From positions 3,968,001 to 4,032,000 of the forward strand of contig NZ_JBBOCJ010000001.1 in assembly GCF_038002345.1 (NCBI RefSeq): 64,000 nucleotides of DNA, read 5' to 3'. Within the stretch, counting starts at the first letter, position 1, and each line of letters begins with the position of its first letter. The stretch is from Paenibacillus sp. FSL M7-0420. Lineage in GTDB: Bacteria > Bacillota > Bacilli > Paenibacillales > Paenibacillaceae. Below the pieces are notes generated by a model that did no database searches, was not told the origin of the DNA, and worked only from the letters and a program-made list of their open reading frames with translations. Shown here one piece after another: positions 51,404 through 59,528 of the stretch. A program made the translations under genes and the position numbers.

Positions 51404-52627
51404 TCACTCCTTAATATCTTCATAAAATGAATTATCAATCGTACCGATCCGGTTGATCGTTACACTGGCCTCGTAATGGACTGGCAGGGTCTTAAGATAG
51501 CCTTCTCCCCTCCGTGCCTTCAGCCTCTCCCACTCCTTGGGGCTCTTACGGTAAATGGATTGGCCGAAGCCGAAGATATCCACATTGAACTGCTTGCTGA
51601 TTCCCTCTACAGCATCTTTCATCCGCTTGACAACCCGTTCCTCTGTCTCCTCTTCCAGTGATTTGATTTTGGCCTCCGTATCCAGCGTATCCGCGCCTTC
51701 AACTTCCTGCACATTGCATAGTGTTTCTGCGCTCAAATATATATGCGGCTCGCCGTCTATGATTTTCACCTTCCGGCTGGTAGTGGAGGTAAGCGCCTCT
51801 ATAATGATCAGGCCTCCGGCTTCGTCTTTGAAATGCCCCGTATTTTTGGTGACATTATCAGTGACATAATTGAAGCCAACCGTTAGATCATCTTCTATCC
51901 AGCCAACCAGCTTATCCTTTTTGAATATGGCAACACTCTCATACCGGAGCTTCGTTCTGGGGTCTGTCTGTTCCACATTGCTTTTCTCACTGCCAGCCTC
52001 GGGATCACCCTGCACCACCACTCCGGTCAACACCGGGCTCTTGCCCTGGTAGAGCAGATCCTCGATGAATTTGTCCAGCGTGACCGCGACGGTCTTGGAT
52101 GAAATTTTGTAGGATTTATCCAGGGAACTGAATAATTTAGTCGCCGGCAGCCGGTCCAGCGGGGTCAGCACCTTCAGAACATTCTCGGCGGTCGTCTTCC
52201 GTGCAACCATCACATAGAAGTCCATGCGCGGCTCCCGGCTTCTTTTAATCACATCCAGCGTCTTGCCCACCCCTTCCCGCGCCAGCTCTTCTCCGATCAC
52301 CAGCACCCGGATATGGCCCAGATACGGAGAGCGGGAGCTGATCAGATTGAACTTACGGAGGGATTCATAGACCGTGGGCACTGTAAAATTATACTCAACC
52401 ACGGGAACCCCGCTTCCCCCTGTTCCTCCCGCATTCTGTGAAGAGATCGAAGAGGGTATGACCACCTGCATCGTTACGTTGTAGCCATTCTCCGCTTTAT
52501 CGAGGCCCATCGCCAGCACAAAAGCCAGTTCATTCAGCTCCTTCCTCTCCCAGCACCCGCTAAGCAATAGCGAAAGCAGCAGCAGGGGAAGGCAAGCCGC
52601 GACAGCTCTTTTTATTCTGCCTGCCAT
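51404..52627 (-). CDS. Ger(x)C-family spore germination lipoprotein
   Basis: This is the C subunit of a GerA-type nutrient receptor in the spore inner membrane. Lipobox LLSGC with Cys25 as the lipidated residue; the mature part begins WERKELNELAFVLAMGLDKAENG, a hallmark of the GerC family, and ends NRIGTIDNSFYEDIKE. The length is 407. It starts one base after the gerA-type stop, with GGGGGT upstream. Together with the A subunit and the divergent B subunit it forms the receptor. Confidence 0.93.
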   Translation of the reverse strand: MAGRIKRAVAACLPLLLLSLLLSGCWERKELNELAFVLAMGLDKAENGYNVTMQVVIPSSISSQNAGGTGGSGVPVVEYNFTVPTVYESLRKFNLISSRSPYLGHIRVLVIGEELAREGVGKTLDVIKRSREPRMDFYVMVARKTTAENVLKVLTPLDRLPATKLFSSLDKSYKISSKTVAVTLDKFIEDLLYQGKSPVLTGVVVQGDPEAGSEKSNVEQTDPRTKLRYESVAIFKKDKLVGWIEDDLTVGFNYVTDNVTKNTGHFKDEAGGLIIIEALTSTTSRKVKIIDGEPHIYLSAETLCNVQEVEGADTLDTEAKIKSLEEETEERVVKRMKDAVEGISKQFNVDIFGFGQSIYRKSPKEWERLKARRGEGYLKTLPVHYEASVTINRIGTIDNSFYEDIKE

Positions 52628-52628
52628 A

Positions 52629-54137
52629 TCAGGAACCCCCGCGTCTGGATCTGTTCTGGCGGTGCAGATTCTGTGTTCTATTCTCTTGCGGTCTTGTTCT
52701 CAGGAACGGCCAGGGGAACCTGAAGAAAGAATCCTTAAGGTCTGCCGGCCTGAAGGGCCCCAGCGGACTCATATAAGGAACGCCGAAGGAGCGCAGGCTG
52801 ACGAGATGCAGCACCACTAAGAATACTCCGCACAATATTCCGTACAGTCCCATGAACCCAGCCAGCGCAATCAGGAAAAACCGGATAATGCGTGCAGCAA
52901 TGGACATCCCGGCCTCGGGAATCACAAAGCTTGAGATCGCTGTAATGGATACAATGATAACCATCGCCGAGGAGATGAACCCTGCCGCAACCGCCGCTTG
53001 CCCGATGACCAGTGTTCCGACAATGGATACAGCCTGACCTACATTCTTAGGAATCCGTACCCCTGCTTCACGCAGAATCTCATAGGTTAATTCCATCATC
53101 AGCGCTTCGACAAAAGTCGGAAACGGTACCGTCTCCCGCTGGGCCGCCAGACTGATCACCAGATTGGTCGGGATCATCTCCTGATGATAGGTTGTGATAG
53201 CCACATAGAACGCAGGGGCAAACAAGGTGAGAAAAAAAGCCAGAAACCGGATGAACCGCAGCAGGGTAGAGATATCCGCACGCTGATAATAATCCTCCGC
53301 CGACTGAAAGAAGGAGACAAATACGGTCGGGGCCAGCAACACAAAAGGGGTTCCGTCAACCAGGATAGCCACCTTCCCTTCCAGAATCCCCGCCGCGATG
53401 GTATCCGGCCGATCACTGTTATAGATTGTCGGAAAGGGTGTCGCCACCTTGTCCTGAATAAATTCCTCGATATAGCCGCTCTCCAGAATACTGTCCGTAT
53501 CAATGCTGTTCAGGCGCCGCTTTACCTCCTGCACCAGCTCTTTATTCGCAATGTGGCTGAGATACATAATCGAGACACTGGTCTGGGTGACACGGCCGAT
53601 CTGCATGGTTTCCAGCCACAGCTGGCTATCTTTGATCTTGCGCCGGATTAACGCGGTGTTGGTCCGCAGATTCTCGCTGAACCCCTCCATAGGTCCGCGG
53701 ACCACAGACTGCGAGCTGGGCTCACTTACCCCTCGGTCTTCCCAGCCGGGCAGCCCGATTCTCAGTGCTGACATCGTCCCCTCCACCATCAGCATCACGT
53801 TGCCGGATAACAGGTCGTGTACGAACTGGGCGTAATCCTGAACCAGGGTAAGATCACCGGCCATTAGGACACGGTTCGTCAAGATTTCCAGTTTCTTATC
53901 GGGGTCCTGTTCCTCCAGCAGAGCCGAGGTCCGTCCCTCCTGAAGCGAATACAGAATCGAATTATGCAGCAGCTGATTATCTATCAGACCATCAATATAA
54001 AAAATAGCCAGCTCCGTATGCTCTCCCAGCTTCAGTTGCTTTCGCACCAGGTCAGTGCTCTCGCCCAGCAGCTTGTACAGCTGTTCATTATTGACCTCCA
54101 GCCGGCTGGACAACTTACCCTCAACCGTACTCTTCAT
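52629..54137 (-). CDS. GerA-family spore germination receptor, A subunit
   Basis: This spore inner-membrane receptor subunit has a hydrophilic N-terminal domain of about 240 residues followed by five or six membrane segments (about 285-460). Conserved blocks seen are EGRTSALLEEQDP, VRGPMEGFSENLRTN, ILVDGTPFVLLAPTVF and TFVEALMMELTYEILREAGVRIPK. ATG 54137 is chosen (AGGTGG 5 nt upstream); a GTG three codons earlier is possible. The B subunit gene is divergent, an unusual arrangement. Confidence 0.93.
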   Translation of the reverse strand: MKSTVEGKLSSRLEVNNEQLYKLLGESTDLVRKQLKLGEHTELAIFYIDGLIDNQLLHNSILYSLQEGRTSALLEEQDPDKKLEILTNRVLMAGDLTLVQDYAQFVHDLLSGNVMLMVEGTMSALRIGLPGWEDRGVSEPSSQSVVRGPMEGFSENLRTNTALIRRKIKDSQLWLETMQIGRVTQTSVSIMYLSHIANKELVQEVKRRLNSIDTDSILESGYIEEFIQDKVATPFPTIYNSDRPDTIAAGILEGKVAILVDGTPFVLLAPTVFVSFFQSAEDYYQRADISTLLRFIRFLAFFLTLFAPAFYVAITTYHQEMIPTNLVISLAAQRETVPFPTFVEALMMELTYEILREAGVRIPKNVGQAVSIVGTLVIGQAAVAAGFISSAMVIIVSITAISSFVIPEAGMSIAARIIRFFLIALAGFMGLYGILCGVFLVVLHLVSLRSFGVPYMSPLGPFRPADLKDSFFRFPWPFLRTRPQENRTQNLHRQNRSRRGGS

Positions 54138-54230
54138 CCGGGCCACCTCTCCTTCCCGTGAACATTCTATTCAGGTTAGTTTGGTAGCATTGCTTGATAA
54201 TTATTCCTAAGATGAGATCCGTGCCTGATT

Positions 54231-54260
54231 CACATAATTCTGGAAGAGGATGCCATACTA
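54231..54260 (+). promoter_or_regulatory. Candidate sigma-G promoter of the germination B subunit
   Basis: CACATA (54231-54236), 17 bp, then CATACTA (54254-54260). The -10 matches the forespore sigma-G consensus CATAMTA exactly; the -35 keeps the CATA core of TGCATA. Forespore expression is expected for germination receptors. I found no equally clear promoter for the divergent A-C unit. Confidence 0.55.
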
Positions 54261-54314
54261 AGAGGAATTCCGGGTTAATAGGCCCTGGCGGTCACAAGTA
54301 AATGGGGGATAGAG

Positions 54315-55415
54315 ATGAGTATTGAAAAAGATCGGATCAGTACGGCACAGTTGGTAATCCTCGGTCTTTTTACCTTTATCGGAGACATGGCTCTGGTCTA
54401 TCCGGCAGCCATGACTGCAGAAGCCCATCAGGATGCCTGGATCGCCGCCTTGTTCAGCATTCCTCCGGGAATTGCACTAGTGTTCCTGTTTGTCACAGTC
54501 GCTAATATTAATCCGGACAAAAATATTATTGAAATCAGCCAGCAGGTGCTGGGGAAATGGCTTGGCAGCGCGGTAGGCGGGTACTATCTGTTCTTCTTTA
54601 TCATCGCGGCCTCTACGTATGTCCGGGAAATTGAGGATTTCATGTGTACACAGATCTACGAGGGAACTCCCGGCGGAGTGATCCGGTTCATGAGCATTGT
54701 TCTGCTGGTGTACGGTCTGCGCCTGGGGCTTGAGACAGTCGGACGGGCAGCGCAGGTGTTCTTTCCGCTGTTTGCCTTATTTCTGGTGGCCCTGATGGTG
54801 CTCTTATTTCCGCAGGTCCGGCTGGATCGTGTCTATCCCATGATGACTACACCTTTACCGGATATGCTGCATTCGATCATGATCGGTGTGTTTTACCCTT
54901 TCGGGGAGATCTGCGTGTTCTTCATGGTCTATCCTTACACCCGTAAGAACAGTAAAATTAACCGTGATATCTTCATCGCGCTCTGCATAGGCTCCGTAGG
55001 CCTGAACCTGATACTGTTCCTCTCGCTGACTGTTCTCGGTGTCTATTTCTCCGAGCATAATTTCTATGCCGCCTATATCCTGGCCCAAAAAATCAATATC
55101 GCCAACTTTTTGCAGCGGCTTGAAGCACTTATGGCTACAGCCTGGATTATCACAACCTATTTCAAGACAGCACTCTACTTCTATGCCTTTGTACTCGGAA
55201 CCGCGCAAATATTCAAGCTGAAAAGCCACCGCCCTCTAATCTTTCCTGTCGCCTTCCTGATTTACGGACTTTCACAGCTCATCTCCAAGGATATCATCTT
55301 CTACGTCAAAGAAATTCCCCCCTACTGGGTGGACTGGAATTTAACCTATTCGCTCGCACTTCCACTTGTGATCCTCGTAGTATACAAAGTGAGGCAGCGC
55401 GCCGCTGCCTCATAA
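54315..55415 (+). CDS. GerB-family germination receptor permease-like subunit
   Basis: This is the B subunit of the receptor, an amino-acid-permease-fold membrane protein with about ten helices (APC superfamily, GerAB/spore-germination family). It has 366 residues and begins MSIEKDRISTAQLVILGLFTFIGDMALV, the usual family opening. It binds the germinant in characterised receptors. GGGGGAT lies 7 nt before the ATG. It is convergent with the GH43 gene (9-bp gap) and divergent from its A and C partners. Confidence 0.92.
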   Translation: MSIEKDRISTAQLVILGLFTFIGDMALVYPAAMTAEAHQDAWIAALFSIPPGIALVFLFVTVANINPDKNIIEISQQVLGKWLGSAVGGYYLFFFIIAASTYVREIEDFMCTQIYEGTPGGVIRFMSIVLLVYGLRLGLETVGRAAQVFFPLFALFLVALMVLLFPQVRLDRVYPMMTTPLPDMLHSIMIGVFYPFGEICVFFMVYPYTRKNSKINRDIFIALCIGSVGLNLILFLSLTVLGVYFSEHNFYAAYILAQKINIANFLQRLEALMATAWIITTYFKTALYFYAFVLGTAQIFKLKSHRPLIFPVAFLIYGLSQLISKDIIFYVKEIPPYWVDWNLTYSLALPLVILVVYKVRQRAAAS

Positions 55416-55424
55416 GCTGTAGAG

Positions 55425-57032
55425 CTATACGCTGTGCGGGGCTGATACGTCCAGACCTGTATACTCGAAGTAGTCAAAATATGCCGCCTTCGCCTGCTGG
55501 TCCAGATCCTGGGCGCAGATCCCGGCATAAGAGCCGGTAAAGCCCAGCTTGCCGCCATGCTCATCCGAGAGAGTACCGAAATCAAGTGGTGTACACATCG
55601 CTGTCCAGACCTCCCCGTCCCGCGAAGCGTAGAACATAATATCTCTGCCATGAATCTCTGCCTTCAAATAGTAACGCTCCCAGTCCTTCACCGATATCTG
55701 CATAGAGGAAATTTCCCCGTATTTGCCGGCCTGACACATTACGACCCCTAAAGCTACCCCTCTGAGTTCATCCGCTGTTACGCGCAGATAATAGTAATCC
55801 TTGTCATCATAGTAGAGCACCAGTCCAGCCATCTGCATGAAGCTGTCCGGCTTGTATTCCAGGCAGGTAGTCACGGTGCAGGCAAAATGCTGAATCGGCC
55901 TCCCGATCAGACTCTGGTCAAACAGCGATGCCAGGGATTCCCGGCCGCGGAGCCGCAAGAATCCGGGACGCTCCTGCAGGCTCACCCATGATTCATCGAA
56001 CGGTACACGCAGACTCTGGTAGGGATAACCCAGCACACGGCCGTCAAAATCATCCCGCTCCGGCAAGGCATCGAACGGGTGCGGGGGAAGCTCCGGCGCT
56101 TCGGTCCGCAAGGCCGGCAGCTTCCCGCCGTGTGCCAGGCGCAGCCAGCCGTCCTCCGTCCATACGCAGCGCTGGATGGCCGTCTCCCGGCCCAGCGGAT
56201 TCAGCTTGCCCGTTCCCGGGATCGGCCGGGTGCACAGATGAGCCATGTACCATTCCCCCGACTGCGTCTCCACCAGTGAGCCGTGCCCTGCCTGCTGGAA
56301 GGCATAGGTCAGATCATGAGCCGTAGTCATGACCGGGTAATCGGGATCGGTCTCATAAGGTCCGGTTAGGCTGCGGCTGCGCGCCATCGTGACCATATGA
56401 TTCACTCCGGTGCCCCCTTCGGCAACCAGCAGATAGTAATAATCCCCGCGCTTGTACAATTGCGGTCCTTCCGTTACTCCTGTAGGAGTCCCCTGGTATA
56501 TTTCATGAATAGGGCCGCTCAGCCTGCCGCTCTCAGGGTCATACTCCTGCATCACGATGCCGGAAAAATTGCTGTGATTCTGCCGGAAATCCCAGCGCAT
56601 ATTCAGCAGCCATTTGCGTCCGTCACTGTCATGAAACAGGAACGGGTCGAAACCGCTGCCGTTCAGCCGTACCGGCGGGCTCCAGGGTCCTTCAAGACTG
56701 GCAGCAGTGATCAGGTAGTTATGCAGATCCTTATATACACTTGAGCGGGACTTTACATCCGTAAACAGCAGGTAATATAAGCCGTTATCCCAGGAAATGG
56801 CCGGTGCCCAGATGGAGCCGGAGCTTCCGTTGCCGCGCAGGTCCACCTGTGAGGTCGCGGTCAGCACTCTGGTAAGCGTATGCCAGTGCACCAGATCACG
56901 GGAATGATGAATCTCCACACCGGGGAACCATTCGAAGGTGGAGGTTGCGATATAATAATCATCACCCACCCTGAGGAAGGACGGATCGGGATGAAAGCCG
57001 GTCAACACCGGATTGACAATGGTTGAAGCCAT
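55425..57032 (-). CDS. Glycoside hydrolase family 43 beta-xylosidase
   Basis: This is a cytosolic beta-xylosidase/arabinofuranosidase of the XynB (GH43 subfamily 11) type. A five-bladed propeller (about 1-320) carries the base Asp15 in FHPDPS, the pKa-modulating Asp in GSGFDPFLFHD (about 128) and the acid Glu in VTEGPQLYKRGDYYYL (about 189). A C-terminal beta-sandwich (about 335-530) completes it. At 535 residues without a signal peptide it matches B. subtilis XynB closely in length and order. AGGGGGT precedes the ATG. It is divergent from an AraC regulator that probably controls it. Confidence 0.9.
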   Translation of the reverse strand: MASTIVNPVLTGFHPDPSFLRVGDDYYIATSTFEWFPGVEIHHSRDLVHWHTLTRVLTATSQVDLRGNGSSGSIWAPAISWDNGLYYLLFTDVKSRSSVYKDLHNYLITAASLEGPWSPPVRLNGSGFDPFLFHDSDGRKWLLNMRWDFRQNHSNFSGIVMQEYDPESGRLSGPIHEIYQGTPTGVTEGPQLYKRGDYYYLLVAEGGTGVNHMVTMARSRSLTGPYETDPDYPVMTTAHDLTYAFQQAGHGSLVETQSGEWYMAHLCTRPIPGTGKLNPLGRETAIQRCVWTEDGWLRLAHGGKLPALRTEAPELPPHPFDALPERDDFDGRVLGYPYQSLRVPFDESWVSLQERPGFLRLRGRESLASLFDQSLIGRPIQHFACTVTTCLEYKPDSFMQMAGLVLYYDDKDYYYLRVTADELRGVALGVVMCQAGKYGEISSMQISVKDWERYYLKAEIHGRDIMFYASRDGEVWTAMCTPLDFGTLSDEHGGKLGFTGSYAGICAQDLDQQAKAAYFDYFEYTGLDVSAPHSV

Positions 57033-57194
57033 GAATGTTACCCCCTGCTTGATGTAAGTTACAGATTGAATTGTACCTCTTGGATTCTATTGAAGAATCC
57101 CCGCTTTTATTGTAGCGCGTGAGGGAGCAGAAAGTTATAATGGGTTATAATAAAATGTTTGTATTTTGTCTTGTTGGAGGCTTCATAGAGTGAT

Positions 57195-58055
57195 ATGAAA
57201 CAGCTATTCGAACCTGTTCTGTTTGCGAACCGGCAGTCTCTGATCTGGGACTACCGCATCTATACCGACGACCATTACAAGGGATATTACCACTGGCATC
57301 AGTGCTGTGAGATCATGTTCGTGCATGGCGGGCAGGGCAGCATTGTTGTGAATCAGCAGATGTATGATATCCGGCCGGGCATGCTTTTCTTTTTCCAGCC
57401 GTATCAGCTGCACCGGATCTATTCAGAAGTATCACCAGCTTGTCCATTCGTACGCACGATCTTCTATCTCGATCCCCATATTGCCGAGAATCTGCTGCAG
57501 GGCTTCAGCAAGCGTAAGGCATTATTCTCTGCTCTCTGGCAGGGGGACAACCCGTATTGCGGCTTTGATCTTCGGGACCGGATTGAAGCCATAGAATGGT
57601 TCTATCAGAATTACAATGAGTTAAGGATGAAATCGTCTGAGGAAGACCCTGAGGATATCACGATGCTGCTCCTGCAGCTGCTAAGCTGCCTGGGAACAGA
57701 CGGGCAGTCTCTGATCCCTGCCGGAGAACGGCGGAATCTCCGGTATTCGGAGCAGATCATGAACTGGATAGAGGCTCACTATCAGGAAGAGGTGAATCTG
57801 GATCAGCTTGCGGAGGAGACTCATCTCTCGAAATCCTATGTCTCGCGGATCTTTCATCAGGAAACTGGCGGCCGACTGGTCGACTATCTTACCGCCCGGC
57901 GGCTCAAGCAGGCCTGCCGGCTGCTCGGAACTACCGATATGCCTGTAGAGCAGATCGGCATCGCCGTCGGATTCCCGAACGCCTCCTATTTCAACCAGCT
58001 GTTCAAGCGGGTCCTCGGGACCACTCCGCTGAAGTACCGGAAAGGGAACATGTAG
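57195..58055 (+). CDS. AraC-family transcriptional regulator
   Basis: This is a sugar-responsive activator of 286 residues. The N-terminal cupin (about 20-100, YYHWHQCCEIMFVHGGQGSIVVN, IRPGMLFFFQPYQLHRIY) binds the inducer. The C-terminal double helix-turn-helix (about 185-286) shows LDQLAEETHLSKSYVSRIFHQETG and IGIAVGFPNASYFNQLFKRVLGTTPLKYRK. It lies between the GH43 gene (divergent) and the GH88 gene (same strand, about 100 bp on), so it probably activates both. Confidence 0.88.
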   Translation: MKQLFEPVLFANRQSLIWDYRIYTDDHYKGYYHWHQCCEIMFVHGGQGSIVVNQQMYDIRPGMLFFFQPYQLHRIYSEVSPACPFVRTIFYLDPHIAENLLQGFSKRKALFSALWQGDNPYCGFDLRDRIEAIEWFYQNYNELRMKSSEEDPEDITMLLLQLLSCLGTDGQSLIPAGERRNLRYSEQIMNWIEAHYQEEVNLDQLAEETHLSKSYVSRIFHQETGGRLVDYLTARRLKQACRLLGTTDMPVEQIGIAVGFPNASYFNQLFKRVLGTTPLKYRKGNM

Positions 58056-58065
58056 TTAAATGACA

Positions 58066-58112
58066 ATATAACAATATTTCTTCATATCAAAGTGCAACTT
58101 TATATAACAATA
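58066..58112 (+). promoter_or_regulatory. Paired direct repeats upstream of the GH88 gene
   Basis: ATATAACAATA occurs at 58066-58076 and 58102-58112, 36 bp apart, just before a TATACT (-10-like) sequence. Tandem direct repeats in phase are a usual AraC-protein site layout. Assignment to the adjacent regulator is inference. Confidence 0.5.
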
Positions 58113-58157
58113 GAACGCTATACTGAGGCCATATTCTAATTATTGGAGGCATCAGTG

Positions 58158-59264
58158 ATGAGTACAGCATATTGGCAGGAAGTTATGAACCGGCTGGATA
58201 CGAAGGTTACGCGGATGATCGAGCAGATCGGCGGGAAATGTCCGCATTTCGCCGGAGAAGACGGTAAGTTCGATGATATCGCCTCCGACTGGTGGACAAC
58301 CGGCTTCTGGCCGGGGATGCTATGGATTATGCATGATATGACCGGCAAGGACCACTATAAGGATGCAGCCTGGCCCTGGGATGAGGCGCTGGAGCAATGG
58401 TTCGTTAAGCCGACCGTGGAGCTGCATCATGATGTTGGTTTTCAGTTCCTGGCTACAGCCGTAATCAAGAACGTTCTGACCGGGGATGAGGATGGCTTGC
58501 GCCGGGGACTTGAGGCCGCTAATTTCCTGGCCGCACGCTATAATCCGGTTGGCAGGTTCATCCGCGCCTGGAATGAGGACAAACATGGCTGGGTGATTAT
58601 CGACTGCATGCTGAACATCTCCCTCCTGTTCTGGGCAAGCAAGGTGACTGGCGATCCGCGCTATAGACATATTGCGGTCAGCCATGCGGAGACTGCGATG
58701 CAGTATGGTGTACGGGAGGATGGATCGACCAAGCATATCCTCTCCTTCGATGCCGAGACTGGCGCATATATCGAGAATTTCGGCGGTCAGGGCTATTCCG
58801 CGGAATCCTGCTGGAGCCGGGGGGCTGCCTGGGGACTGTACGGCTTCATTAATACTTACCGCCACACCGGAGATGAACGTTTCCTAAATACTTCGAAGCG
58901 GATTGCCCATTATTTCATCTCTGCCCTTCCGGAGGATCATGTGCCTTACTGGGACTTCCGGCTGGCAGACGACAAGCGGATGTTCAGAGACAGCTCCGCT
59001 GCATCCATCGCGGCATCAGGCTTACTGGAGCTGGCTGACATCGTGCCGCTTGGCGAGAAAAGCCTCTACGCTAATGCCGCAGAGCGGATTCTGCGTTCAC
59101 TGACCGAGAACTATGCTACCTGGGACCAGCCGGAGCATGAGGCGATTCTGCTCCATGGTGCAGGCAGCGGTGACTCCTTCATCGATGTATCGCTGATCTA
59201 CGGTGACTATTACTATGTCGAAGCTGTCGCTAAGCTGAACGGCTGGAAGCATCGTATTTTCTAG
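58158..59264 (+). CDS. GH88 unsaturated glucuronyl hydrolase
   Basis: This cytosolic (alpha/alpha)6-barrel enzyme removes the unsaturated uronic acid from oligosaccharides made by polysaccharide lyases. Key Asp residues of the family are seen in ELHHDVGFQFL (about 90) and WVIIDCMLNISLLFWAS (about 148). GYSAESCWSRGAAWGLYGF is the substrate-site block. The length is 368. ATG 58158 is set by GGAGG 8 nt upstream; a TTG five codons earlier is not used. Its presence beside xylosidases suggests processing of acidic hemicellulose or pectin fragments. GH105 is a less likely alternative. Confidence 0.87.
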   Translation: MSTAYWQEVMNRLDTKVTRMIEQIGGKCPHFAGEDGKFDDIASDWWTTGFWPGMLWIMHDMTGKDHYKDAAWPWDEALEQWFVKPTVELHHDVGFQFLATAVIKNVLTGDEDGLRRGLEAANFLAARYNPVGRFIRAWNEDKHGWVIIDCMLNISLLFWASKVTGDPRYRHIAVSHAETAMQYGVREDGSTKHILSFDAETGAYIENFGGQGYSAESCWSRGAAWGLYGFINTYRHTGDERFLNTSKRIAHYFISALPEDHVPYWDFRLADDKRMFRDSSAASIAASGLLELADIVPLGEKSLYANAAERILRSLTENYATWDQPEHEAILLHGAGSGDSFIDVSLIYGDYYYVEAVAKLNGWKHRIF

Positions 59265-59324
59265 TCTGGTTATGGCATAACAACAAACAGCGGGCCTCCT
59301 TATCCTTGGGGATTCGCGCATAAT

Positions 59325-59370
59325 ACAAACAGCGAACCCCCGCCATGGGAGATTCGCTGTTTGTTTTTTT
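59325..59370 (+). terminator. Terminator after the GH88 gene
   Basis: ACAAACAGCGAA pairs perfectly with TTCGCTGTTTGT and is followed by TTTTTT. A diverged duplicate of its left arm (ACAAACAGCG) lies 42 bp upstream at 59283. The rest of 59371-59528 has no supported gene. Confidence 0.88.
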
Positions 59371-59528
59371 AAACATATGATTCTTAAAAGCTCAAAGATT
59401 TGCAGGTAGGACTCCTGCATTTCATGCAACAATCTTCAAGAATACACAACTATTCGGATTCAAAGTTGTAATACATGCAGCACTTATAATGTTTAACACG
59501 TTCCCCCGCTTATGCGGTGTACGAATGC

